64,000 bases of DNA from Metellina segmentata. Lineage: Eukaryota; Arthropoda; Arachnida; Araneae; Tetragnathidae. The notes beneath the pieces are model-generated. The model made no database searches. It was not told where the DNA came from and saw only the letters and a list, made by a program, of their open reading frames with translations. Every line of letters starts with the position of its first letter. Positions within the stretch are counted from its first letter, which is position 1. Shown here one piece after another: positions 44,041 through 55,800 of this stretch. Where the stretch lies: contig OX375875.1 in assembly GCA_947359465.1 (NCBI GenBank), forward strand, positions 10,819,038 through 10,883,037, given 5' to 3'. The position numbers and the translations under genes were made by a program.

Positions 44041-46916
44041 CCTTCCTTCCTTCGAATGGAAGCAGACCCCTCCGTACCGAGTTACTGAAAACCCACAGCG
44101 GATTAGCCGAAGCTAGGGAAAGCCTCTAATGAGATAATGGAGAAGTGGGCCTGGTGACACGCCGTCCGAAAAACCCTTATCTGCCCAGGATGAACACGAT
44201 AGGGCGTGGACGTGGTCGACCCCGGAATGTGTGCGCTGAAGATATGTGGTCCGGCTCAAAGATATCAGTCAACCTTAGGTCCGTTTCGAGCCGGAAAAGT
44301 TTTCTTCATAGATTCGTGCCGAGGGGCGTCAGAGGCGCACACCCAGGCATCTCCTAGGAACCTATCGGCATTCCTGAGTAGCCCAACGGAACAGCAGGCT
44401 GCCCCAACATCCTGTTTATCCGGTACCGTGGGCAACCGATACCATCATGTATGGAGTCTTGCAGACCCTTGCCGTCCGCCAGATAGCCTTCTTTCGTTAG
44501 CGTACAGGTATTGGCCTAGGGCAGCCGGGGAGTGGTCCCGACACCGCTAGTTTCCGTGTGGCACCTAAGGAGGTTCCTGTCGCTACTTGATCGCATGAAC
44601 AGCGGCATCGCCCTGTGCCAGTTCCTACGACCCAAACCGATAGCCTGCTGGCTAGAGCGGCTTCGCCACTTAGAGACTGACATATTCCTCCTACACGGAT
44701 AGGCCCATGATCTGCGGAGTCTCCCCTTGCAACTCCAGAGAGAGCCGCGGTCCGAGTGGTGGGGGCCATCACTCTTCATTCCTTGGAACCAACACGCGTC
44801 CACTTAGGGACTCCAAGCATTGTCTACGTAAACTGATAACAAGTTACTAACTGTTTATCAGTTACTTGGTTCAGGATGCACACCGCCCCAAGTGCGCAGC
44901 GCCCTCCCCCGATCCTTTTGCCCGGATCTCGGGTCCTCAGCCCCATCATCTTGCTATCATCCCTACGGACAGTCTTCCCGGACATTAAAAGCCACCACCA
45001 ACTTTCCGTCCGGGTTGACCCACGACTACTTCCCCAACAGACAGTAGCGTGTACACCTTCCCAGGGGTGTGTATGCCTAGGTGGCATAGGTACAAGTACC
45101 ACACAGAAATACAGTTTTGGCTACATAAATACAGATTTGCCACATAGAGTTATGCATTTTCGCAACTTCCAGTACAAGACTTTCATCTGTTGCTGATAAA
45201 CACAGAGTTAAGCATCACAGATTATACATTTCCCCAACTTCTGGCACGAGGCCTTCATTAGTTGCTAAAAAGCATGCATTAGGAATAAAATGAAAGGAGG
45301 AAGGTAGTCGCCGGCATCTGCCAAGGGGACCTTCGATGAAAGGGTAGCCACAGGCTTCCGGCACAAGTGCCTTCGATTCGTGTCTGTTCACCAAGGCGGT
45401 AGGAGAAACAGAGAGTAAAGAAATTCACTTACTTCTTAGGGTGGGAGAGGATACCTTAGATGGGGAATTTGAGGCGTCAGCCTTTTGGTCACATAGTTTC
45501 CCAAGCGGAGGATTGCTGGGAACCACTCTGGGCTAGTAGTGAAGTCTTGGGGTCGGAAGCGCAGCCAGCCAAGGTCTTGGTTAAGAATTCTGACAAGTTT
45601 GCAGTCGAGGAGATAGTGAGAGGCATCCCCCACTTTTCCACACTGACACAAGCCCGATCCTTGTCGCCGCATACGTCTAAAGTATTGCGGGAAGCGACCA
45701 TGACCTGTAAGCAGTTGAGTCGCAATCGGGTGGTACACGTGTCTTCTGAGGTCAGGGTCGGGGAGATACTTATAAGTTTCTCTGCCAACCAAGTCTCCAC
45801 TCCATCGCCACTTCCATTGATCCATAAAGATCTGCAGGAGGCAGTTGCTGACAGTAGAGTACGATCTCTGCACGTGTATTTCCACTTCGCTCTTGTCGGT
45901 GGCCTTTTTAGCCGCGGTATCAGCCGCTTCATTACCAGTGAAACCGACGTGAGCTTTTATCCAATGCATTTGGATACCCTGGTAGATAGTGACCGCCTTG
46001 TACAGAGTTTTGATTCTCTGCACTAACGGAAGAGTGCAGAGTGGGTCCTTCAACGCCATGAGCGAAGAGAGGCTGTCCGAATAGATATGGGTGGTTTTGT
46101 TGGCGGAGTACAGGGGTCGGTCCCGAACCCACTCGTACGCCTTTTCAAGAGCTGCAAGCTCTGCCAAATATACTGTTGCTTGGTCACCAAGCCGGTACGT
46201 ATGTTCTTCGACAATACAACCAAAGTACATTACCACGAAAGCTGCTCCATACCTATCATTCAGCCCAGACCCGTCAGTGTAAATCTCCATCTCCGCACAA
46301 TTTGGCTTCCTGCTGTCATAAGGAATAGATATGCGATCAGCTGGGTGAGTGAAAACATTCACCTTCTGCTCCATGTCATGTGGGAAAAAAACTTCCCCAT
46401 TGATCTCCAACTCTCGTCCAGCCTTGAACAGGATGAATTGGCAATAACGTAACCCAGCCCTTAAGTCAAGCAGCAAAGCACCTGCAAGCACCTTCATTGT
46501 CCGGGTAGCTACAGTCCTGTAGCACCTGGTCATTAAAACGAGAGCTTGACGCTGAATGCGCTCGAGAGTTTTGCCCATTAGCTTAGTGCTAAGACGGTCT
46601 CCCCAAGCTCCTATACCATATAGAACAGTCAGCTCTATAACTGTGCGGTATAGTTTTTTCAACAACCACGGACGCTCAGTGTACAGTCTCCTCGCCACCT
46701 TCCTCAGGGCAAAGACCAGATTACTGATCTTGGTACGCACCAGCCGGAAATGGGTTGTGAAGTTAAGGGAAAGATCCCAAATGAGTCCCAAAATTTTGAG
46801 CTCCTTCACGTTCTCAATTTCCACATTTTCACAGCAGAACTTGGGTTCAGTTCGGCCAACCCTTCGCCCAAGAAAGTAGGTTATCGCTTTAATCTTTGTC
46901 GGGTTGAACTTAAGCT
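44041..46916 (-). mobile_element. R1-like non-LTR retrotransposon, 5'-truncated, inserted in the satellite
   Basis: Satellite stops at 44040 and resumes at 46917. The insert reads on the minus strand from within the late reverse-transcriptase region through RNase H, a zinc-knuckle-like motif, a stop, and about 1.4 kb of 3' non-coding sequence ending in AAGGAAGGAAGG at 44041. The flanking satellite would be continuous except for about 7 bases missing at the junction. The ends are sharp and the ORF uninterrupted, suggesting a young insertion. The clade (R1-like) is inferred from protein style. Confidence 0.88.
45436..46916 (-). CDS. R1-like retrotransposon ORF2, C-terminal part with RNase H
   Basis: About 493 uninterrupted residues. 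Order: the RT thumb region (KFNPTKIKAITYFLGRR, ELKILGLIWDLSLNF, VLYGIGAWG); an RNase H domain with catalytic residues in EIYTDGSGLNDRYGAAFVV (D), YLAELAALEKA (E), THIYSDSLSSLMAL (D) and KAHVGFTGNEAADTAAK (D); then a C-terminal Cys/His motif CQCGKVGDASHYLLDC. The protein copies element RNA into chromosomal DNA. The RT catalytic core and endonuclease are lost to 5' truncation. The frame runs on upstream into satellite up to 47223, adding about 100 meaningless residues. Confidence 0.9.
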
Positions 46917-49020
46917 TACCGTTGAAACATTTTGGACTAATTTCATTTCCTGTCGATAGATGCAGGCCCAGATCAGGAGGAGGGCAAACAGCAACGTGCC
47001 AACGGGGGGGCAGGGGGTATTTGGTCCCTCCTGTCACTGAGGAGAAGAGGCGAAAGCCATATTTCGCCCCTCCACACACACACAACACACACATACTATC
47101 GGGGAACATTATTAACATTTTAACTTTAAAAGTAACATTAAACAGTACCGCTGAAAAAATTTGGATTAATTTCATTTCCTGTCGATAGATGCAGGCCCAG
47201 ATCAGGAGGAGGGCAAACAGCAACGTGCCAACGGAGGGGCAGGGGGTATTTGGTCCCTCCTGTCACTGAGGAGAAGGGACGAAAACCATTTTTCGCCCCT
47301 CCAAACACACACACACATACTATCGGGGAACATTATTAACATTTTAACTTCAAAAGTAACATTAAACAGCACCGTTGAAAAAATGTGGACTAATTTCACT
47401 TCCTGTCGACAGATGCAGGCCCAGATCAGGAGGAGGGCAAAGAGAAACGTGCCAACGGGGGGTAGGGGGTATTTGGTCCTTCCTGTCACTGAGGAAAAGG
47501 GGCGAAAGCCATATTTCGCCCCTCAACACACACACACACACACATACTATCGGGGAACATTATTAACATTTTAACTTCAAAAGTAACATCAAACAGTACC
47601 GTTGAAAAAATGTGGACTAATTTCATTTCCTGTCGATAGATGCAGGCCCAGATCAGGAGGAGGGCAAACAGCAACGTGCCAACGGAGGGGCAGGGGGTAT
47701 TTGGTCCCTCCTGTCACTGAGGAGAAGGGACGAAAACCATATTTCGCCCCTCCAAACACACACACACACATCCTATCGGGGAACATTATTAACATTTTAA
47801 CTTCAAAAGTAACATTAAACAGTACCGTTGAAAAAATTTGGACTAATTTCATTTCCTGTCGATAGATGCAGGCCCAGATCAGGAGGAGGGCAAACAGCAA
47901 CGTGCCAACGGAGGGGCAGGGGGTATTTGGTCCCTCCTGTCACTGAGGAGAAGGGACGAAAACCATATTTCGCCCCTCCAAACACACACACACATACTAT
48001 CGGGGAACATTATTAACATTTTAATTTCGAAAGTAACATTAAACAGTACCGTTGAAAAAATTTGGACTAATTTCACTTCCTGTCGACAGATGCAGGCCCA
48101 GATCAGGAGGAGGGCAAACAGAAACGTGCCAACGGGGGGTAGGGGGTATTTGGTCCTTCCTGTCACTGAGGAAAAGGGGCGAAAGCCATATTTCGCCCCT
48201 CCACACACACACACACATACTATCGGGGAACATTATTAACATTTTAACTTCAAAAGTAACATTAAACAGTACCGTTGAAAAAATGTGGACTAATTTCATT
48301 TCCTGTCGATAGATGCAGGCCCAGATCAGGAGGAGGGCAAACAGGCACTTGCCAACAGGGGGTATTTGGTCCCTCCTGTCACTGAGGAGAAGGGGCGAAA
48401 GCCATATTTCGCCCCTCCACACACACACAACACACACATACTATCGGGGAACATTATTAACATTTTAACTTCAAAAGTAACATTAAACAGTATCATTAAA
48501 GCAAATTTGGACTAATTTCATTTCCTGTCAATAGATGCAGGCCCAGATCAGGAGGAGGGCAAACAGCAACTTGCCAACGGGGGGGGGGGGGGCAGGGGGT
48601 ATTTGGTCCCTCCTGTCACTGAGGAGAAGAGGCGAAAGCCATATTTCGCCCCTCCACACACACACAACACACACATACTATCGGGGAACATTATTAACAT
48701 TTTAACTTCAAAAGTAACATTAAACAGTATCATTAAAGCAAATTTGGACTAATTTCTTTTCCTGTCTATAGATGCAGGCCCAGATTAGATGGAGGGCTAA
48801 CAGCAACGTGCCAACGGGGAGGCAGGGGGTATTTGGTCCCTCCTGTCACTGAGGAGAAGGGGCGAAAGCCATATTTCGCCTCTCCACACACACACATACT
48901 ATCGGGGAACATTATTAACATTTTAACTTCAAAAGTAACATTAAACAGTACAGTTAAAGCAAATTTTGACTCTAATTTTATTATCTGTCAACAGATGCGG
49001 GCTCAGATCTAGAGGAGTGC
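46917..49020. repeat. Satellite array, about 10 monomers (right part)
   Basis: Monomer anchors at 46959, 47188, 47412, 47639, 47865, 48089, 48312, 48534, 48771 and 48994 (periods 222-237 bp). The last monomers are increasingly diverged and the array dissolves near 49020, as expected at a satellite edge. A 12-base G run near 48581 lengthens one monomer. Confidence 0.95.
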
Positions 49021-49418
49021 AAACTTGGCATTTGCTCTGGGCAGCCGATTTCGTGGGTGGGGTTCAAAAATGAGTGTAAAGAAAAATTTAACGTATGAAA
49101 ACAAATAAAAAATTATAGGACATGAAGGTTTTCGTAAATTTTCAACACTCTACATGTACGCAAGAAAGTTGGGTGACCCTTCGACGACATTGACAAATTA
49201 CTGCAGATCATTTAATTAAAGTAAAACAATTACCACAGTCATTTCCGTCGTACATCTCCACACACACCTCAATATCCACAAACATAAAAAACTTCTTACA
49301 AAGGTTTTATCAGAAAGGTTTATGACTTTTCTCCAGCGCGTTGTTGAATGGATTTATTTAAAATTGTTTAAATGATAGTTTTGGACATTTTTTTTTAATA
49401 CACGGGGTGGGCGCTTTT

Positions 49419-49635
<217 letters not shown>

Positions 49636-49636
<1 letters not shown>

Positions 49637-50486
49637 AAAGCACGGAAGGGGCGCATTCTGAGAGCTTCGATATATTTCCCTAAAAGGATATTAAATGAAG
49701 GGTCAAGGGGCAAAAAACACGAAATTAGATTTTGAAGATAACGAATTTGAAAGCTTCCTAACACGTAAATTTATGAAAAGTTTATCAAGAAACCTCGAAC
49801 AAATTTTATTTGTGTAGTAAAAGTTTATATTTAACTAAAAGTGAAAAAAAAATTGTTTCAAAGATCAAAAGTACCAAAAAATAAATTATTAATCTGAATA
49901 TGTGGAGAAAGGTGGCCCAGCATACCGATACTTTATCACTTTGTTTTACGGCTTTAAAGTGGTTCTACCCCCAAAATGAATGCACGTGGTGCTCGCACTT
50001 GAATGCTACGAGATGATTACTCATTTTCGAAGAAATTGCTGTATAGTGGTTTCACCTCTGTATTGGAGGGCTCGACCATGTCTTTGACTGCATGTCTTCA
50101 GAAAAGCGATTTATTTTTATGACCGACTGACGGATTGTATGTTAGGGTTTTATTGCGCTAGGTCCCAAACTTGACAAGAAGCGACTGACCAACTGACGGA
50201 AATGTCGTTTGAAGATAAGGGCATTCCGGAAATTGCAACAAATCTGCCATTGCCTATTTTGATGATTTACAATATAGGGTCTTTTAAATTTCCGGCTTTC
50301 TTATTTGAAGTAAATACGGGAAACTGCCTGCAAGTGAACTGTTCTGAATTTTTGCCCGATGGATTATTTAGTTTTACGGATTTCCTTGACGAGTACGGTT
50401 TCGAGCTTAATGTTTTGAAAGTGAACACTTGAATTTGTGAAGTAATTAAGTGACGGAAACGTGAGAACAGTGCATTGTTAAAACTT
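49636..50486. other. Unassigned sequence inside the 11.6-kb block
   Basis: An open frame at 50202-50432 (+, 76 codons, starting MSFEDKGIPE) has no recognised domain and could be a relic of an element protein; I do not assign a function. Confidence 0.3.
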
Positions 50487-50745
50487 GTTGCTTCGCAAAC
50501 CAACACTCCTGGCGTAAGTGATTTCGCTTTTTTTTTACTTTAACACTTAATGCACCCTAAACTGATAGCCGCATCAGTAAAAAAAACCATCTCCATTTTG
50601 TTCCCTGTACAATTTTGAATAAACCATGTTAATCTCGTAATATTCTCATCTGTACTCAATCGACAAACCATCTTGAGAATCGAGTGAAAAAACCCAGTTT
50701 TCAATCCTGCGACAGCGGCGCTGGTAACTCTTTAATTTAGAGAGA
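50487..50745 (-). mobile_element. Helitron family H2 fragment
   Basis: Matches the 5' portion (minus strand) of 17933-18895 and 22396-23948: TAATGCACCCTAAACTGATA, TGTTCCCTGTACAATTTTGA and a TCTCTAAATTAAAG end at 50745, followed by T. The 3' palindromic end is cut off within GCTTCGCAAACC. Confidence 0.75.
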
Positions 50746-50997
50746 TTCTTAAATATTTCTAACTTAAAACAACAGTAATACTCTATTATTGAAAAACGGG
50801 TTTCCAATAAAAATACCTATTCCAAATTGTAGTTAACAAAAACATTCTTATTTTCATATAAGTAGTATGAACAAAATTTGGGGTCTCTTAAACAGTAAAA
50901 ATTGTGACTAATTTTTGAAAAATGTTAGGCAATTATAAATCTAACAAATTGGCTACCTGATCCATTATATTCCAAACTTTCGTCCGATATATGAGCC

Positions 50998-51294
50998 GCC
51001 GACCAACCCGTATAGTGGTTAAGGTGTTAGACTCTAGATCGGAAGGTTCCTAGTTCGAATCCGGGTCGGGCATGGATGTTTGTAAGGGTAGCGTATGGCG
51101 TAGAGGCGGCTGGTGCACCTTAAATCTGACGTCCTCACGTTGGGTTGGTGTGGAAGTTTGGAGAGTGGGGTGCCAGGTCAGGTGACCGTCGTTCAAAATT
51201 ATTAGGTGTTGTCCACAGATCTTTTCCTTAAGGGATTAATTCCAGACCGTAGTCAATAGCCCGTTGTGTTGCTCAAGCACGACATTAACTAATA
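50998..51294 (+). mobile_element. tRNA-derived SINE (+)
   Basis: Starts GCCGACCAACCCGTATAGTG with box A TAGTGGTTAAGG and box B AGTTCGAATCCGGG of a tRNA-like polymerase III promoter; the body and the CAATAGCCCGTTGTGTTGCT tail follow. It is the only plus-strand copy of this family here. A short deletion removes part of the body near 51125. Confidence 0.88.
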
Positions 51295-52262
51295 ATTTCC
51301 AACTACCGACATATGAGCCTTAAAATTTAATTAATAGAAAATTTACTCATTTCCCCATTCTCGAAAAAACGGGGAATTTTCAATAAAATTTTCCGCAGGG
51401 GTTTATTATTATCTATCATATTTATATTACTATTACACTCAGAATTTTAAAACTTTGCCTATGTAAGTTGCAAGTGGTGAAAAAAGTTTTTCCAAATTAA
51501 AAATCTTCAAAAATTATTTCAGATCCACAATAACTCTACATAGACTAAGTAGATTGACTATAACTATCGAAAATGAGTTTTGTGATAAATTGTGTTTTAA
51601 AGAACTCATACGAGATTAGGCAGAGTAAAAGGCCAGAAGAAAAGGTTTCGATTAAAAATGGAATTTTTTATTATTTTCAATTGTGCTTTTTTAAAACCAA
51701 ATTTTCAAATACATTTTATATTTTAATTATTGTTATTAGTTTTTACCTTTTTAAAATTAATGTTGATCTTATTTCATTGGTTTTTTAAAATATTGCCTAC
51801 TGTGCTTCATTGAAACCGAATTTTTAAATATAGATTCTGTTTTAAAATATTTTGAGCACTCATAGGCGGCAGAGTCAGAATCGAGATAATGTTTACCTAT
51901 GTAATTCAAGCAAATCAAATATTTATCTAAAAAGTTCAGAAAAATCGAAACGTTTAGGAAAAAATCGACGTTTTAATTTCTAATTTAAATGTATAGTAAG
52001 TTTTAAAAATCACCATAAAGTCATTTAGTAAATATTGTATAAAGAAAAAAAATATGATTTTTTTAAAAATCAAGTGTTAATTGATGAATATCTTTTTATA
52101 TAAATTAATTGATTGTTTATAACTTATTATTAATAATTTATCAACATTAATATAATTTATTTATTCTTCCCACTTTTTACAGGGGTACTTTTCGGGAGAA
52201 ACCCCCTGCCCATTCAACAACCCTAGTTATGCCTATGCTCGCCCCCCCCCTCTATTCAAAAC
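51295..52262. other. AT-rich right part of the 11.6-kb block
   Basis: No ORF with a recognised domain. A small frame at 51573-51788 is AT-driven. Confidence 0.35.
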
Positions 52263-52287
52263 GTTGGCACGTCCCTGTTTACGTCCA

Positions 52288-52783
52288 TTACTTGGTAATG
52301 CATGCCGATAGTGTGCCGAAATTTGTTTAATAAAGAATAATATAAACTTTCAACTTGTCATCGAACAATGAAGAATATAAAGGTTTCATATTGTTTTGAG
52401 TTCAAGGTTTTTTTTATTTACAGTTTTCGTTTTCAAAAATCAAAACTGATTCAAGGTGCTAAATGAGATTTAAACTCAATATACTTTTAAATTATTTAAT
52501 TCAAAATATTTTGCGTCATAAATGGTATGAAAAGATAACCCATATCCAAATGTTTTCATATAACCATTGTATGGGTTCGACCGCGTTTAGACATTTCTCT
52601 AGCCTCAGAGCATTGAACCAATCAAATTCCTTCTGTTTCAGGATAGGCTCTGCGTAGAATTGATCTGGTTCTTTATTTAGCAGTTGACTTGGATTTTTTA
52701 CTTCGCTGTCGCTCGTCCTCTCGTCTTTGACCTTCTACCGGAGAACCTCAAATAAAAGTTAGACACCGCTTCCTCTGTGCAGA
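52288..52783 (+). promoter_or_regulatory. Probable promoter and 5'UTR region of the aminotransferase gene
   Basis: About 500 bp between the right duplication of the 11.6-kb block and the first ATG. A pyrimidine-rich stretch (CTTCGCTGTCGCTCGTCCTC) lies about 70 bp before the ATG and could be near the transcription start. No TATA box is clear. Placement is inference from position. Confidence 0.3.
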
Positions 52784-52869
52784 ATGGCTTTATCAACAAA
52801 AACTCCTATCCTTTGCTCCAATATTATTAAATATGCTCCATTCGCTGCCAGTATATCAAATAGACAGAG
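52784..52869 (+). CDS. Got2: Aspartate aminotransferase exon 1 (mitochondrial presequence)
   Basis: ATG at 52784, donor GTAATT at 52870. Its 28 codons are rich in Ser, Ala, Lys and Arg with no acidic residue, as in matrix presequences. The final AG joins the T at 55755 to make Ser just before SFWSHVEM, which fixes the exon. Confidence 0.82.
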
Positions 52870-55800
52870 GTAATTTTGTTTTTCAAAATATTCGGCCTAT
52901 TTTAATAACATACACATGGCTGCAATGTTTTTCTCTGAAAATTAACTGATGTGTGACTCCTTTTCCAACTTTCGTTATCTCTTTGTAACCTTTTTCAGAA
53001 ACCTGTTTATTATAATAGCACAGTGGATGTGCAGAAAATTGTGTCTTATTTTTACAGCAAACATGTGTAAACATGCATTAACCTCAGAATCGTTCTTTTC
53101 AGTTATTTAAAACCTGATTTTGAGATCATTATATAACATGCAAGTGAGATTTATATGTGTACAAATTCCTTTTCAATTTATGGATAAATCAGCTTTGATG
53201 TTTTACTTGCTAACTTATGTTTTAATGTATCCAAATTGCTTGTCATTTTCACTGTGCAAACAGATTAAAACTATTAACAGGTTGCACAAAAAAAGAGAAA
53301 AAAGCATGGAATTGGAAATTTTACTTCCAGTAATATTTTGAAATATAACGCAGTAAATCCGAATATATATAATTTTGCCCTTCCAAGCACATTATTGAGT
53401 CTTGCTATATTATCTTGACTTTCCATAACATCTTTGTTACTGTTTCGAGAAATTTGTTTATCGTGTAGAAACAATTCAATAAATTTAGTAATTGCTTTTA
53501 TAGTAATATGTTGATATTGTATGTTCTGTCTGGTGCAGTACAGACAAATATGGTCCTTGCATCATAAAACCCCAAAGCAACCAATTATTTGCAGTAATAA
53601 ATCAAAGTAATTAAAAGTTCCAATTCCTTAGTCTAAACAGTTCTTTCATAAAAGTTAAACTTTATTTATACAAGGAAAGTGCATCTAAAAAAAAAATTGG
53701 TATACTTATGAATTATGGTTGATTATGTTTGAATTGTTTTCATATCCAAAATTTCATTATCTTCTTTCATTCCACTTGTTCCATAATCAGTGATCCTGAT
53801 GCATAAATGCATTGCTTCTGGAATTTCTCATTTGATTGGAGTAGGAGTGGGCCTATAGAGGGTGGGGCATAAGCCCCTCCCATCTCTTAGAAGTTGCAAG
53901 TATATATTTAATTAATCGAACTGTTCTTTAAAATATCACATAAAGATGTATTTGACATTTTCTCCTTGCTTCACTCACAAAATATATGTTTATTTTTAGT
54001 CTGTTAATAAAGCCCACAATTTATTTACATTTCAACATCAACACTTAAAGTATTTTATATTCAGTGTTATTAGTTGCTTGACCATCGTTTGTCTTCAAAT
54101 ACTGCCTCTATGCATCTTTCGAGTGTATAGTGTCTCTAAAATGTGTTTTTAGCTGCACACTCTAAAACTAGTCTATTCTTCAAAGACATAAATTAAAAAT
54201 TTTGAAATAATTTGATCTCAACATATTTGGGGCTACTGTAACTTAGTGGGTTTCCCCTCTGCACTATGAACCTGTGAGTTTTAAGCTGTGCCTTCTCAAT
54301 TTCTGTATCTGACCTTGGGTGTATTTCTTTTCTACATCACTTAAGCTTTTGATGTGTGCGTCTATAGGTACTTGACATCATTTGTTGTGTTTCACACAGC
54401 ATGGTCAAATCTGGCTCTTGTGCTTTAAGCTCAACCCAACAAACCTTTACCTTATTTATGATTTTTTTGGGCTCAATGATTTGATCATATTTCTACCCCC
54501 TGTAATAGGGAGCATATGATTAAATCTTCACCAGACTGATATCCTAGATGCTATCTTGAACCATAATGTTGGTTGTACTCAAGGATACTGTACCGTCACC
54601 AATTGGAAATAATTTTTGAGTGTGGTTACTATTCCATAGTTTGCTACATGCACTTTCTTTCACATGCAAGTGGTAGGCATCCAATTCAATGGCCTATACA
54701 AATAGCTGTTTGCGCCTAACAATTTAGTCGCCAATTTGGCTAGGGGCATGTTCCTTGTTCAGTTTTATTGGAGTGTTTAACTACAAAAATGTTGACAGCA
54801 TGTAAAATTATATTTTTTAGCTCACAATTATGGTCTGGAGCACCTACTCGTGCATTGTAAATATTTCATGGTTGGCCTTATTTTTAAACATGAAGGATTA
54901 TTAATTTTACTAAATGATAAATGACCCGACTCTATAGTTTGTATGGTTACTATGTCAAAAACTTGACTCGGTGGGTTGTATGGTTGCTATGTCAAAAACT
55001 TGACTCGGCAGCATTGACATTTTCTCCTCTTGTATGGTTGCTATGTCAAAAACAGGGACACTAACTTCTAGAGACCCTAACCTCTTGAGCCTCATGTCTC
55101 TTAGATTTGGGAAATAAACAATGGGACTGATGATATGTACAGTACAAAGTCCCAAATTCAGGCGTCCGATATCTGGAATTTTCCAAATTTCGGACATTTA
55201 GCTAAGCGTCGTTTTTTGTTTTTCTCACTTTTTCATATCTTTCTGACAATTTTGAAAAAACAAGGAGTTAAACCTGGACCTAAAATTGGTGAACTAACAC
55301 AAAATAATATATATGTTCAGAGTAAAAATCACACAAAAATTGGAAGATTTGCAAGTAAAATTTGCTGCATTGTATTAAAGAGGTTTTCTCCTTTTTAAAA
55401 AAATTATTCCTCTTTATTTTTCTGTAATTTTACTATTGCAAATGTAAAATTTGTGTGTTGGGGTAGATTAAGTATTTTTTTTTTTGACAAAAAATGCAAA
55501 TAATCCGGAATGGCCTTGGTCTGGAGGATTCCTGATTTTGGACTTTGTACTGTATAAATAAAGTAATTGTTCTTGAAAATATGAAGGATGTAATATCTTG
55601 GGCTCCCTAAATTTCTCCAAGCTGATGCTAAAAGTTATTAACGGAGAAATTTTTCCATTAATTTTCAATGATTTCAGTTTTATCGAATATTTGTAAATTT
55701 TATAAATGTTTTTTACAGTGTTTGTATGTTAAGAAACTCACTATCTTTTTTTAGTTCCTTTTGGTCTCATGTTGAAATGGGACCACCTGATGCCATTTTA

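Noticed and set aside
44145..45196. Several frames of about 90-110 codons between the satellite and the RNase H ORF
   Set aside because: They lie in the 3' non-coding part of the R1-like element, on both strands, without recognisable domains.
40708..48733. Dozens of similar 60-130-codon frames on both strands in the satellite
   Set aside because: They recur with the ~227-bp monomer, exist on both strands, and the period is not a multiple of three. They are translations of satellite, not genes.
40723..49020. Could the regular array be a CRISPR-like array
   Set aside because: Monomers are about 227 bp and entirely repeated with no unique spacers, in a eukaryotic genome. It is a satellite.
51008..51080. 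Functional tRNA gene
   Set aside because: Box A and B are present, but the sequence does not close as a cloverleaf with an acceptor stem and runs into a shared SINE body. It is a tRNA-derived SINE.
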